DNA of 64,000 bases from Paludibacter sp. 47-17 (GTDB lineage Bacteria; Bacteroidota; Bacteroidia; Bacteroidales; Paludibacteraceae): the NCBI GenBank assembly GCA_001898935.1, contig MKVT01000013.1, positions 310,001 to 374,000 of the forward strand, given 5' to 3'. The position numbers and the translations under genes were made by a program. A model generated the notes under the pieces. The model did not search any database and was not told the DNA's origin. It saw nothing but the letters and a program-made list of their open reading frames with translations. Of the stretch, positions 55,753-64,000 are shown piece after piece. Position 1 is the first letter of the stretch. Each line of letters starts with the position of its first letter.

Positions 55753-58700
55753 ATGCTGAATAAAATCATAAAATTCTCTCTCAATAACAAACTATTTGTG
55801 TTGCTGGGAGCGGTGCTGCTGATTGTAGGCGGAACGTACATATCCCAAAAGATGGATATTGACGTGTTCCCCGACCTCACAGCCCCGACAGTAGTTGTAA
55901 TGACCGATGCACACGGCATGGCTGCCGAAGAAGTGGAACGGTTGGTAACCTTCCATATCGAAACAGCCGTCAACGGTGCAACCGATGTACGCCGCGTCCG
56001 CTCGGCATCCATGCAGGGATATTCCTTCGTGTGGGTAGAGTTCGGATGGGGAACGGATATTTTCAAAGCCCGCCAGATTGTAAGCGAAAAAATGGTATCG
56101 CTCGGCAGCGAATTACCCGCCGATGTCGTTCCCGTATTAGCCCCGCAATCGAGCATCATGGGCGAAATCCTGCTACTTGGCTTGCAAGCCGACAGCACTT
56201 CGATGATGGAACTGCGCACTTTAGCCGATTGGGTGGTAAAACCCTCGATACTCGCCACGGGCGGCGTGTCGCAGGTAACCATTATCGGCGGCGATTACAA
56301 GCAGTACCAAATACTTGCCGACCCGCAAAAGATGGACGTTTACGGTGTAAGCATGAACGAGTTGGAAAACGTGGGAAGCACATTCAGCGCCAATTCGTCG
56401 GGCAGCGTAATCCGCGACTACGGTAACGAATTTATCCTGCGCGGCATGGCTCGAACCAACAGCCTCGAAGAGTTGGGAGCAACATTCATTAAAACCGTAA
56501 ATGGTAAACCCGTTGTTGTTTCAGATGTGGCGGAAATTGTTATCGGCAGTGCCTTAAAGTTGGGTTCAGCCTCGCAAAACGGCAAGCCCGCCGTTATACT
56601 TGCCATTTCCAAACAGCCCAATATCAATACGCTCAACGTAACCGAAAACATCGAACGGCGGTTGGCAGAAATACAAGCCACACTTCCCGCAGATGTAAAG
56701 TTGGATACCAAAATTTTCCGTCAAGCAGATTTTATCGAATCATCCGTCAATAACGTGGGTGGCGCACTGATGGAAGGCGCGCTGTTCGTAGTCATTATTC
56801 TGTTCCTGTTTTTGGGAAGTTTACGCACCACGGTTATATCCGTTGTGGCTATTCCGCTTTCGCTGTTGGGTGCAATTATCGTACTCTACCTGTTGGGCAT
56901 GAACATCAATACCATGACCCTCGGCGGGATGTGTATCGCCATCGGTTCGTTGGTGGACGATGCCATTATCGACGTGGAAAACGTGTACAAACGCCTGCGG
57001 CAAAACCATCGCAAGCCCAAAGAGCACCGACAGTCCTCTTTCACGATAGTATTCGATGCCTCGCGCGAAATCCGTGCTTCTATCCTCAATGCTACGCTCA
57101 TTATCATTGTAGCGTTTGTTCCCCTGTTTTTCCTTACGGGAATGGAAGGACGAATGCTTAAACCGCTCGGCGTGGCATATATTGTTTCGCTGTTCATGTC
57201 GCTGATTGTCGCCATGACCGTAACGCCGCTCATGTGTAAGTTGATGCTTTCGGGCGATAAGTATTTGGATAAAAACGAAAAAGACAGCTTGCTGACCCGC
57301 AAACTTTCAACCTTCTACGGTTCATCGCTGCAATGGGTGCTACGCAACAAAAAGAAAGTGTTGTATCCAACTATCGGCGTGTTTATTGTGTCGCTTGGCT
57401 TGTTTTTTACAATGGGACAGAGTTTTTTACCCGAATTTAATGAAGGTTCGTTGGTCATTTCTGCCGTAACCAAACCCGGTGTTTCGTTGGAAGAAAGCAG
57501 TCGTTTGGGTAATCTAATTGAAACCGAACTAATGAATATTCCCGAAGTAACGGGAACGGCAAGGCGCACGGGACGCGGCGAGTTGGACGAACATGCACAA
57601 AGCAGCAACAGTGCCGAAATTGATGTGATGTTTCAACTAAAAGACCGTTCACGAGAAGAATTTATGGAAGATGTACGCCACACGTTGGCAGGCGTTCCGG
57701 GCATGGCGACTACCGTCGGGCAGCCTTTGGGACACCGCATCGACCATATGCTTTCGGGAACTCGTGCCAACATTGCCATTAAAATATTCGGCCCCGATTT
57801 AAGCCGCTTATTTATGATGGGTAACCAAATCCAAAATTCCATCAAGGGAATTGACGGACTGGTAGACGTGGCGGTGGAACAGCAAACCGAAACACCACAA
57901 TTACAGGTACGCGCCAATCGCGGTATGTTAGCCAAGTACGGCATCACCATTGAAGATTTCAATAAGTTTATCGACATAGCGTATGGCGGCGAAAAGTTGG
58001 CGGACATCTACGAAGGGCAACGCAGCTTCGATTTGGTGCTTCGCTTGAATCAAAACTACACCCAAAGTATCGACCAAGTGAAAGCCGCTCTGATTGACAT
58101 CGGCAACGGGCGTAAAGTGCCGTTGGAAGAAATTGCCGAAGTGGTTTCCGTTGGCGGCCCCAACACTATTACCCGCGAAAACGTACAGCGTAAAATCGTA
58201 GTTTCGGCAAACGTGTCGGGGCGTGATCTAAAAGGTGTCGTAGAGGATATCAAAGCCAACATCGGTGCAAATATCAACCTGCCCGAAGGCTACCGCGTGG
58301 AATACGGTGGACAGTTTGAGAGTGCCGAAAGTGCCTCGCGAACCCTGCTTATCACCTCGTTTTTGGCGTTATGTGTGATTTTCCTCTTGCTCTATGGCGA
58401 GTTCAAAAACCTCACGCTATCAGCCATTGTATTGCTGAACTTACCGTTGGCGTTGATTGGCGGCGTGTTTGCTGTGTTCTTCACGTCCGATATTGTCAGC
58501 ATTCCGTCCATCATCGGTTTTATCACCCTATTCGGAATCGCTACGCGAAACGGAATCCTGCTTATATCCAAATACCAACACATGCAGCAGCACAATGAAG
58601 AATTGCAAATTTCGAGCGATGAGTTGAAGTCAGAAGGGATTGATTCGGAAATCGAAGTTCAAGATTCAAAATTGCGTGAGATTGTAGTACATGGCTCGAT

Positions 58701-58926
58701 GGACAGGCTCAACCCGATACTGATGACCGCACTTACGGCGGCATTGGCACTTATCCCGCTCGTTTTTCAGGGCGATAAGCCCGGCAACGAGATACAAAGC
58801 CCGATGGCAGTTGTAGTGTTGGGTGGATTGCTTACGTCCACGCTATTAAATATTTATATTGTGCCTGTAGTGTACGAAATGTTGGAAAAAAGAAAACAGA
58901 AGAAAAATGAAAAAAATAGTAATTAG
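55753..58926 (+). CDS. czcA: CzcA/CusA-family heavy-metal efflux RND transporter
   Basis: The 1,057-residue protein has 12 transmembrane segments and two periplasmic porter domains. It opens with the HME-RND block DVFPDLTAPTVVVMTDAHGMAAEEVE. The TM4 motif reads AIGSLVDDAIIDVENVYKRLRQN, which differs from CzcA (DFGxxxDGA) and CusA (AIGxxVDAA) and fits the HME3-like class with an acidic pair; the transported ion is therefore open. A 25-residue polar loop (SSDELKSEGIDSEIEVQDSKL) sits in the C-terminal half. It overlaps the TolC-type gene by 20 nt. Confidence 0.94.
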   Translation: MLNKIIKFSLNNKLFVLLGAVLLIVGGTYISQKMDIDVFPDLTAPTVVVMTDAHGMAAEEVERLVTFHIETAVNGATDVRRVRSASMQGYSFVWVEFGWGTDIFKARQIVSEKMVSLGSELPADVVPVLAPQSSIMGEILLLGLQADSTSMMELRTLADWVVKPSILATGGVSQVTIIGGDYKQYQILADPQKMDVYGVSMNELENVGSTFSANSSGSVIRDYGNEFILRGMARTNSLEELGATFIKTVNGKPVVVSDVAEIVIGSALKLGSASQNGKPAVILAISKQPNINTLNVTENIERRLAEIQATLPADVKLDTKIFRQADFIESSVNNVGGALMEGALFVVIILFLFLGSLRTTVISVVAIPLSLLGAIIVLYLLGMNINTMTLGGMCIAIGSLVDDAIIDVENVYKRLRQNHRKPKEHRQSSFTIVFDASREIRASILNATLIIIVAFVPLFFLTGMEGRMLKPLGVAYIVSLFMSLIVAMTVTPLMCKLMLSGDKYLDKNEKDSLLTRKLSTFYGSSLQWVLRNKKKVLYPTIGVFIVSLGLFFTMGQSFLPEFNEGSLVISAVTKPGVSLEESSRLGNLIETELMNIPEVTGTARRTGRGELDEHAQSSNSAEIDVMFQLKDRSREEFMEDVRHTLAGVPGMATTVGQPLGHRIDHMLSGTRANIAIKIFGPDLSRLFMMGNQIQNSIKGIDGLVDVAVEQQTETPQLQVRANRGMLAKYGITIEDFNKFIDIAYGGEKLADIYEGQRSFDLVLRLNQNYTQSIDQVKAALIDIGNGRKVPLEEIAEVVSVGGPNTITRENVQRKIVVSANVSGRDLKGVVEDIKANIGANINLPEGYRVEYGGQFESAESASRTLLITSFLALCVIFLLLYGEFKNLTLSAIVLLNLPLALIGGVFAVFFTSDIVSIPSIIGFITLFGIATRNGILLISKYQHMQQHNEELQISSDELKSEGIDSEIEVQDSKLREIVVHGSMDRLNPILMTALTAALALIPLVFQGDKPGNEIQSPMAVVVLGGLLTSTLLNIYIVPVVYEMLEKRKQKKNEKNSN

Positions 58927-60085
58927 CCTATTGTTCGTATCCGTTCTGTTTTCTGCGAAAGCACAAAACGGATATGAAACTGTTTTGCAAACAATAGAAG
59001 CAAACAGTTCCACGCTCACTGCGCTGCGTGAACAGATGGAAGCGCAAAAATTGGGTAACCGCACGGGAATCTACCTTGCCAATCCCGAAGTTGAATTTCA
59101 CTATCTATGGGGTAATCCCAACGTCATAGGCAACCGCACGGACTTTACCGTAAAGCAATCGTTCGACTTCCCAACGGCTTACAGCCACAGGGGAAAGATT
59201 GCCGACCTGCAAAACGCCAATGCGGAAATGCAGTACAAAGCCGAGCGGATTAACCTGCTGTTGGCAGCCAAAAAAGTTTGCGTTGATTTGGTGTACTACA
59301 ATACCTTAGCGAAAGAGTATGCCGCAAGGTTGCAGAATGCCGAACGCATTGCCGCTACCTACCAGTCGCGCATGGCGAAAGGCGATGCCAACGTATTGGA
59401 AAACAACAAGGCGCAACTGAACCTGACAACCGTTCAAAACGAAATGGCACGTATCAGGACAGAACAGGCGACTTTGCTGTCCCAACTCAAAGGGTTGAAC
59501 GGCGGCAAGGACATTGCTTTTACCGATGATGTGTACCCTGCCAACGTGCTGCCTGCCAATTTTGAAGACTGGTACGCCTCTGCCGAACCGAAAAGCCCCG
59601 TGTTACAATACGTCAGCGGACAAATCGAAATCAGCAAGCGGCAAATAAAGTTGAATCAGGCAATGGGCTTGCCCAAGTTTTCGGCGGGCTACATGAGCGA
59701 AGCGGTAACAGGCGAACGCTTCCAAGGCGTTATGGTCGGTGTTTCCATTCCGCTTTGGGAAAACAAAAACCGCGTTAAACAAGCCCGTGCACAGGTTACA
59801 GCCGACGAATCGGTGTTGGCTGACACCAAAGTGCAGTTTTATAACCGCCTGCAAAGCCTGCACCTGAAAGCGTCGGGCTTACAACAGAACGCGTTGAAAT
59901 ACCGCCAGTCCATTACGGCTAACGGCAACGAACCGCTGCTGAAAAGAGCCTTGGACGCAGGCGAAATCTCACTGCTTACCTACCTCATGGAAGTGGAATA
60001 CTACTACGATGCCATCAACAAGGTATTGGAAGCGGAGAGAGATTATAATTTATCATTGGCGGAGTTATCGGCGGTGGAACTTTAA
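58907..60085 (+). CDS. czcC: TolC-family outer-membrane channel of the metal pump (CzcC-like)
   Basis: The 392-residue protein has a signal peptide (MKKIVISLLFVSVLFSAKAQ) and two OEP repeats (VLQTIEANSSTLTALREQMEAQ..., AMGLPKFSAGYMSEAVTGERFQGVMVGVSIPLWENKNRVKQARAQV). It is shorter than the TolC-like protein at 41-42.7 kb and typical of the CzcC branch. It forms the outer-membrane exit of the CzcCBA pump. The 20-nt overlap with czcA implies coupled translation. Confidence 0.93.
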   Translation: MKKIVISLLFVSVLFSAKAQNGYETVLQTIEANSSTLTALREQMEAQKLGNRTGIYLANPEVEFHYLWGNPNVIGNRTDFTVKQSFDFPTAYSHRGKIADLQNANAEMQYKAERINLLLAAKKVCVDLVYYNTLAKEYAARLQNAERIAATYQSRMAKGDANVLENNKAQLNLTTVQNEMARIRTEQATLLSQLKGLNGGKDIAFTDDVYPANVLPANFEDWYASAEPKSPVLQYVSGQIEISKRQIKLNQAMGLPKFSAGYMSEAVTGERFQGVMVGVSIPLWENKNRVKQARAQVTADESVLADTKVQFYNRLQSLHLKASGLQQNALKYRQSITANGNEPLLKRALDAGEISLLTYLMEVEYYYDAINKVLEAERDYNLSLAELSAVEL

Positions 60086-60092
60086 GTTTTGA

Positions 60093-60536
60093 ATGATGTG
60101 TATGCACAGTAAAATGAAATTGTACAAAGAAAACAAGCTGTTGCTTGTTTTGGCAGGGATATTAGTTCTTGCTCATGCTGTTATACCCCATACGCATCAT
60201 TTCAGTTTCTTTTCATCCGTAGTCGATCTGTTGGGAGAGGATTTTAAGGAACAATTTGAACACCATAATCCAACAACAGATAAAACAAAAGAATGCTATT
60301 GTAGCTATCGGTTTGATTATTCTGATTCAGATGATACAACAGGGCTACATCTTAAAAAAACGAATGACAAGAAAGAATATGTCCTGGATTATCAACCATC
60401 TTACATGGTTGATAATCCACCGGACATAACTTGCGAAACGAAGTTACTTTCATTATTTAATCCCAATGTTGCATTCAACTATACTGACTGTATAGTGCTT
60501 TTTGTGGGGCTTAGAGCACCACCCTTTGTTTGTTAG
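60093..60536 (+). CDS. Exported small protein, paralogue of the first His-rich protein
   Basis: The 147-codon frame starts at 60093; the ATG at 60114 (MKLYKENKLLLVLAGILVLAHAVIPHTHH) may be the true start. It keeps the hydrophobic segment, the HAVIPHTHH motif and a C-terminus VGLRAPPFVC. The middle has lost the long His clusters and instead has EQFEHHNP and a Cys pair ECYCSY. It lies 8 nt after czcC, so it is part of the efflux operon. A metal-related periplasmic role is inferred from context. Confidence 0.75.
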   Translation: MMCMHSKMKLYKENKLLLVLAGILVLAHAVIPHTHHFSFFSSVVDLLGEDFKEQFEHHNPTTDKTKECYCSYRFDYSDSDDTTGLHLKKTNDKKEYVLDYQPSYMVDNPPDITCETKLLSLFNPNVAFNYTDCIVLFVGLRAPPFVC

Positions 60537-60559
60537 ACACATCGCTTTTTATCAAATCA

Positions 60560-62458
60560 ATGTTTAACGAACAAATAAAAATTAAAATGAAAAAAATATT
60601 TAGTTTTCTCGAAAGTCTTCCGATGACAATAGTAGGAGGTGTTTTCCTTGCCATAAGTTTAGTGTTGTTATTGACAGACACAAAAATGCTCATCGATCCC
60701 GCGTGGGTAACTGTTTTTATATGCGGATTACCGCTACTGTATCTCGCTCTTACCCGTTTGATTTTTCAACGGTGGGTATCATCTGCTTTGTTAATATCTA
60801 TCGCGATGGTTGCTGCTATTGCCATAGGCGAACTTTTTGCCGCAGGCGAAGTAGCTTTCATCATGGCTATCGGTGCTTTGCTCGAAGAACGGGCGGCAGG
60901 CAGAGCCAGAAAAGGCATCAGCAAACTGTTGAACCTTGCTCCGCAGAAAGGACGGCGCATTATTACGGTTGATGGCAACATCACGGAAGAAATCGTTCCT
61001 GTGGAAGAAATACACAGGGATGATTTATTACGTGTATTTCCAGGAGAAACAATTCCTGTCGATGGAAAAATTGTTTTTGGGAACACTTCCATAGACCAAT
61101 CCATTATGACGGGAGAGTCTTTGCCGGTGGATAAGAGTATCGGCGATGATGTATTCTGCGGAACGATCAATCGCTTCGGCTCTATCGACATCGAAGCGAC
61201 TAAAGTGGGCAAAGATTCTTCACTCCAAAAGATGGTCGATATGGTAAAATCCGCCGAGAATAAAAAGGCTCCGATGGAACGCATCGTCGATAAATGGGCT
61301 ACATGGCTTGTTCCTATCGCTCTGCTGATCGCTATATTGGCTTATTTCTTCACAGGCGATATTGTCCGTGCGGTAACTGTACTGGTTGTTTTTTGTCCCT
61401 GTGCATTGGTCTTGGCTACTCCTACGTCTGTAATTGCAGCCATCGGGCAGGCAACCAAGCATGGTGTACTCATTAAATCGGGCGAAGCATTGGAAGCAAT
61501 GGGTAAGGTGAATAGCGTTACATTCGATAAAACCGGAACACTTACTTACGGCAAGTTAGAAATTAGTGACCTGCTTATGTTTTCAGACGATATGAATGAG
61601 CGGGATTTACTATCCCTTATTGCTTCTGCCGAGTTGCGGTCTGAACATCCATTGGGAAAAGCCGTCGTAAAATATGCACGGGATAAAGGTATTGATGTGA
61701 GGGAGCCTTCCACATTTGAAATGATACCGGGTAAGGGGCTGAAAGCCGTTATTGACGAACACGAAGTAATATGCAGCAACACTGCATTACTACAAGAAAA
61801 CGGAATCCAAATAGAAGATAAAGTAACAGATTCTTTACAGAATACACGTCAGGAAGGCAAGGCTTCAATCTTAGTTGCTTTAAATGGAAAGTGCGTAGGT
61901 CTTGTCGCCTTATCCGATGTCATTCGTCCCGATGCAAAAGAGATGGTGGGCAAACTGCAAAAGATGGGTACGGAAGTAATCCTGCTGACGGGCGATAACA
62001 AGCAAGCTGCCTCCTATTTTGCAGAACAGGCGGGAATAGATACCATTTATGCCGAACTACTTCCCGGACAGAAAGTAGAGCAGATTGAAATACTACAGCA
62101 AGAAGGACGAAAAGTTTGTATGATAGGCGACGGTGTTAATGATGCTCCGGCTCTTAAAACTGCTGATGTCGGTGTGGCAATGGGAAGTATGGGCAGCGAT
62201 ATCGCCATTGAAGCTGCTGATATTGCGCTGATGGGCGATGAAATATCAAAGATACCGTATCTCAAAAAGTTATCTAACTCCACTTTGAGCACGATAAAAT
62301 TCAATATAACCCTTTCGATGGTTATCAATTTCGTGGCGATAGGCATGTCGCTTATGGGATGGTTAAACCCGATTACCGGAGCATTGGTACATAATGCAGG
62401 TTCCGTACTGGTTGTATTGAATGCAGCATTGTTGTACGACAGGAAATTGAAGTATTGA
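60560..62458 (+). CDS. P1B-type heavy-metal-translocating ATPase without N-terminal metal-binding domain
   Basis: The listed start at 60530 is a TTG; the ATG at 60560 (or 60587, MKKIFSFLESL) is better, giving about 632 residues. Motifs are the actuator TGES (IMTGESLPVD), the TM6 CPC (FCPCALVLATPTS), the phosphorylation DKTGTLTYG, HP near SEHPLGKAV and the hinge MIGDGVNDAPALKTADVG. The last TM region has LVHNAGSVLVVLNAALL, not the MxxSS of copper ATPases, so divalent ions such as Zn, Cd or Co are more likely (inferred). There is no HMA domain; the first segment is a plain transmembrane hairpin. Confidence 0.93.
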   Translation: MFNEQIKIKMKKIFSFLESLPMTIVGGVFLAISLVLLLTDTKMLIDPAWVTVFICGLPLLYLALTRLIFQRWVSSALLISIAMVAAIAIGELFAAGEVAFIMAIGALLEERAAGRARKGISKLLNLAPQKGRRIITVDGNITEEIVPVEEIHRDDLLRVFPGETIPVDGKIVFGNTSIDQSIMTGESLPVDKSIGDDVFCGTINRFGSIDIEATKVGKDSSLQKMVDMVKSAENKKAPMERIVDKWATWLVPIALLIAILAYFFTGDIVRAVTVLVVFCPCALVLATPTSVIAAIGQATKHGVLIKSGEALEAMGKVNSVTFDKTGTLTYGKLEISDLLMFSDDMNERDLLSLIASAELRSEHPLGKAVVKYARDKGIDVREPSTFEMIPGKGLKAVIDEHEVICSNTALLQENGIQIEDKVTDSLQNTRQEGKASILVALNGKCVGLVALSDVIRPDAKEMVGKLQKMGTEVILLTGDNKQAASYFAEQAGIDTIYAELLPGQKVEQIEILQQEGRKVCMIGDGVNDAPALKTADVGVAMGSMGSDIAIEAADIALMGDEISKIPYLKKLSNSTLSTIKFNITLSMVINFVAIGMSLMGWLNPITGALVHNAGSVLVVLNAALLYDRKLKY

Positions 62459-62502
62459 TTTCATTAAATGGGCGCCACTGCTGGTAAATAGCATTTTCCC
62501 AA

Positions 62503-62540
62503 CCTTTGTGTCAATGTTTTTCTAAACAGCGACACAAAGG
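62503..62540 (+). terminator. Hairpin after the P1B ATPase
   Basis: A perfect 10-bp stem, CCTTTGTGTC/GACACAAAGG, with an 18-nt loop begins 45 nt past the stop. The following CTATTTACTT is only weakly T-rich. The remaining gap to 62796 has no supported gene. Confidence 0.55.
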
Positions 62541-62796
62541 CTATTTACTTATAGCTGTTTAGCTGTAATTATCAAGGTTTCTTCGTTTGACGCCAAGTAG
62601 GCGGTTTACAGAATGCGAAATAGGTGCAGCGAAAACAAGTGCCTATTCCTTATTTTAGGCGAAAAACCCAACCTGATTTTCGGAATTGCTTTACTGATAA
62701 TGATAGCGGGGACGGATAGGAAGGTTGCAAACTAATAACATCGAAGTTAGGGGAACTTCAATTTAGAGTAAAATAAAGGATGATGAACTGTATATA

Positions 62797-63258
62797 ATGG
62801 AATTACTTGGTGACTGGGGTTATTTAGGTTTGTTTTTGGGCTGCTTTTTGGCAGCAACCATCATTCCCTTTAGTTCAGATGCATTATTTGTATCCGCACT
62901 GGCTCTTGACGGCAGCATTCCATTGACTTTGTTTTGGGGCGTTTCTGGCAACTGGTTAGGCGGATTAGTTACCTACTGGATGGGCTATGTTGGCAAATGG
63001 GAATGGATTGAGAAATGGTTCAGGGTAAAACCTGAAACGCTTGAAAAGCAAAAAAAGAGAGTGAATAAATACGGTAGTTGGCTTGCGCTTTTGACTTGGA
63101 TTCCTATAATCGGGGATGTTTTTGCATTGGCATTGGGTTTTTACCGCACTAATTTTTATTCATCCGCTTTCTTTATGCTTATAGGTAAACTGGTTCGGTT
63201 TGTCTTGATAATTATTGTTTTTGTGTATTTTAAAGTCGAATTGGATTGGTTTGTTTAA
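62797..63258 (+). CDS. YqaA/DedA-like small membrane protein (VTT domain)
   Basis: The 153-residue protein has about four hydrophobic segments. The block LGLFLGCFLAATIIPFSSDALFVSALALDG and the later TWIPIIGDVFALALGFYRTNF are typical of the YqaA branch of the SNARE-associated Golgi/VTT family. A charged loop, WIEKWFRVKPETLEKQKKRV, lies in the middle. DedA proteins are linked to membrane-potential maintenance and lipid flipping; YqaA itself is uncharacterised. It lies between the metal ATPase and rteC and is cargo of the element. Confidence 0.88.
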   Translation: MELLGDWGYLGLFLGCFLAATIIPFSSDALFVSALALDGSIPLTLFWGVSGNWLGGLVTYWMGYVGKWEWIEKWFRVKPETLEKQKKRVNKYGSWLALLTWIPIIGDVFALALGFYRTNFYSSAFFMLIGKLVRFVLIIIVFVYFKVELDWFV

Positions 63259-63326
63259 GTTGATATGTTGCAATATTTAGGATAATCATGTCTAAATAAT
63301 TGTTGGATAAATATATAGTAGTTAAA

Positions 63327-64000
63327 TGAGAAAGAAAATAGACAAAATAACGGAGCAGTTGAATACTCAATTTCAGGCGATTGACATGTCGGAAATGAGT
63401 ATTTTGAAAAAAGCAGAAGAATCAGTTTTGCTGCTGGAGACTGCCTTTGAACAGTTGAAAAACTTTATATATGGCTATACTTTTGAAAGTGAAGCGGAAG
63501 AAATACACTTCTTTAAAGAAGTAAAGCCAAAGATATTTCACAAGTTAATCTATTACCGCAAGATTTACAATTTTGAAGCCATGCGCCCAAACGGTAGCAT
63601 CAGCGTTCAGAAAAATTACATAGAAAAAGAACTTGACCATCTGAAATATGTATTTGATAAGAACATAGATTTCTACAAATATTATCGTTCGGAAAGTACG
63701 CATTTAGACAGATACTATTTTCTGCGCGGCAAGCCCGATATACAAATGATGTTGGAAACATTTTACTTTGAACGCGACCCGAAGTTTTCCACTTCGTGCG
63801 ATTTCAAAGTCGCAAAGATTTTGGCAAACGAGTTATTGCGTATCTATTTCAATGAAGAACTCATGGCATTAGAGCATCCGCAACACCCGCAATCCGATTG
63901 TTATACATCGCTTAAAGCAAAGGAAACGTGGACACGCAACAAAACAGACCTTGTAGAGTTGATATATGCCATTTGCGAAGCCGATTGTTTCAATTTCGGA
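63327..64000 (+). CDS. rteC: RteC-like regulator, N-terminal part (cut by the window end)
   Basis: Absent from the ORF track because its stop lies beyond the window. The frame is open from the ATG at 63327 for 224 codons: MRKKIDKITEQLNTQFQAIDMSEMSIL, then LIYYRKIYNFEAMRPNGSISVQKNYIEKELDHLKYVF and LDRYYFLRGKPDIQMMLETF. This matches the RteC family, whose founder in CTnDOT activates the excision operon after tetracycline induction through RteA/RteB. Here no tetQ, rteA or rteB is seen in the window. Its presence marks the region as a CTnDOT-like integrative and conjugative element. Confidence 0.88.

Noticed and set aside
1-64000. CRISPR arrays, rRNA genes and complete tRNA genes
   Set aside because: No regular repeat-spacer pattern, rRNA sequence or full tRNA cloverleaf was found; the only tRNA-like trace is the 14-nt end near 52.9 kb.

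Overview
The window is Bacteroidales chromosomal DNA (phylum Bacteroidota). Signs of this are SusC/SusD pairs, a type B L31, Bacteroides-type -7 promoter boxes (TAnnTTTG, several with TTTG 19 nt upstream), almost no Shine-Dalgarno sequences, and an RteC homologue at the right edge. The mix of glycosidases and a NanA/AGE sialic-acid route suggests Tannerellaceae or Dysgonomonadaceae, but the sequence alone does not settle the family.

Layout. 1-2.9 kb: housekeeping genes (3' end of tamB, rpmE2, truA). 2.9-24.4 kb: a host-glycan region. A GH109-like gene reads rightward towards a nine-gene minus-strand operon: AGE epimerase, SusC, SusD, GH2 beta-mannosidase, GH20, a NanM-like kelch domain fused to GH92, a second GH20, a second GH92, and a sialate lyase. 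The surface pair would import sialylated N-glycan pieces. The periplasmic enzymes would remove GlcNAc/GalNAc and mannose, the kelch domain would mutarotate sialic acid, and the lyase plus epimerase would give ManNAc then GlcNAc. No sialidase, NanT-type transporter or RokA kinase is in the window. 24.7-32.5 kb: lipocalin, acyl-CoA ligase, TauE exporter, beta-lactamase-fold hydrolase with GH97, and a DUF2891 protein.

32.8-45.4 kb: a six-gene minus-strand efflux/ABC operon (TolC, HlyD adaptor, two MacB-like permeases, beta-propeller lipoprotein, ATPase), divergent from an NtrC-type regulator and its histidine kinase. 45.4-46.9 kb: decayed ORFs and a truncated tyrosine recombinase mark an insertion scar.

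47.0-52.6 kb: a visibly AT-rich defence island. A DUF4143 ATPase is followed by a translationally coupled run of SIR2-like NADase, HerA-type ATPase, KTSC protein and a predicted PD-(D/E)XK nuclease. The first two of that run match the SIR2-HerA anti-phage pair; the last two are additions that may form an extended variant. A short fragment resembling the start of Wadjet JetA (DUF3375) follows.

52.85-64 kb: a probable integrative element. Its left end looks like a tRNA 3'-end attachment site beside a terminator. Cargo is a CzcCBA-type heavy-metal RND efflux system, three small His-rich exported proteins, a P1B ATPase, a YqaA-like membrane protein and the start of rteC. The other end lies outside the window.
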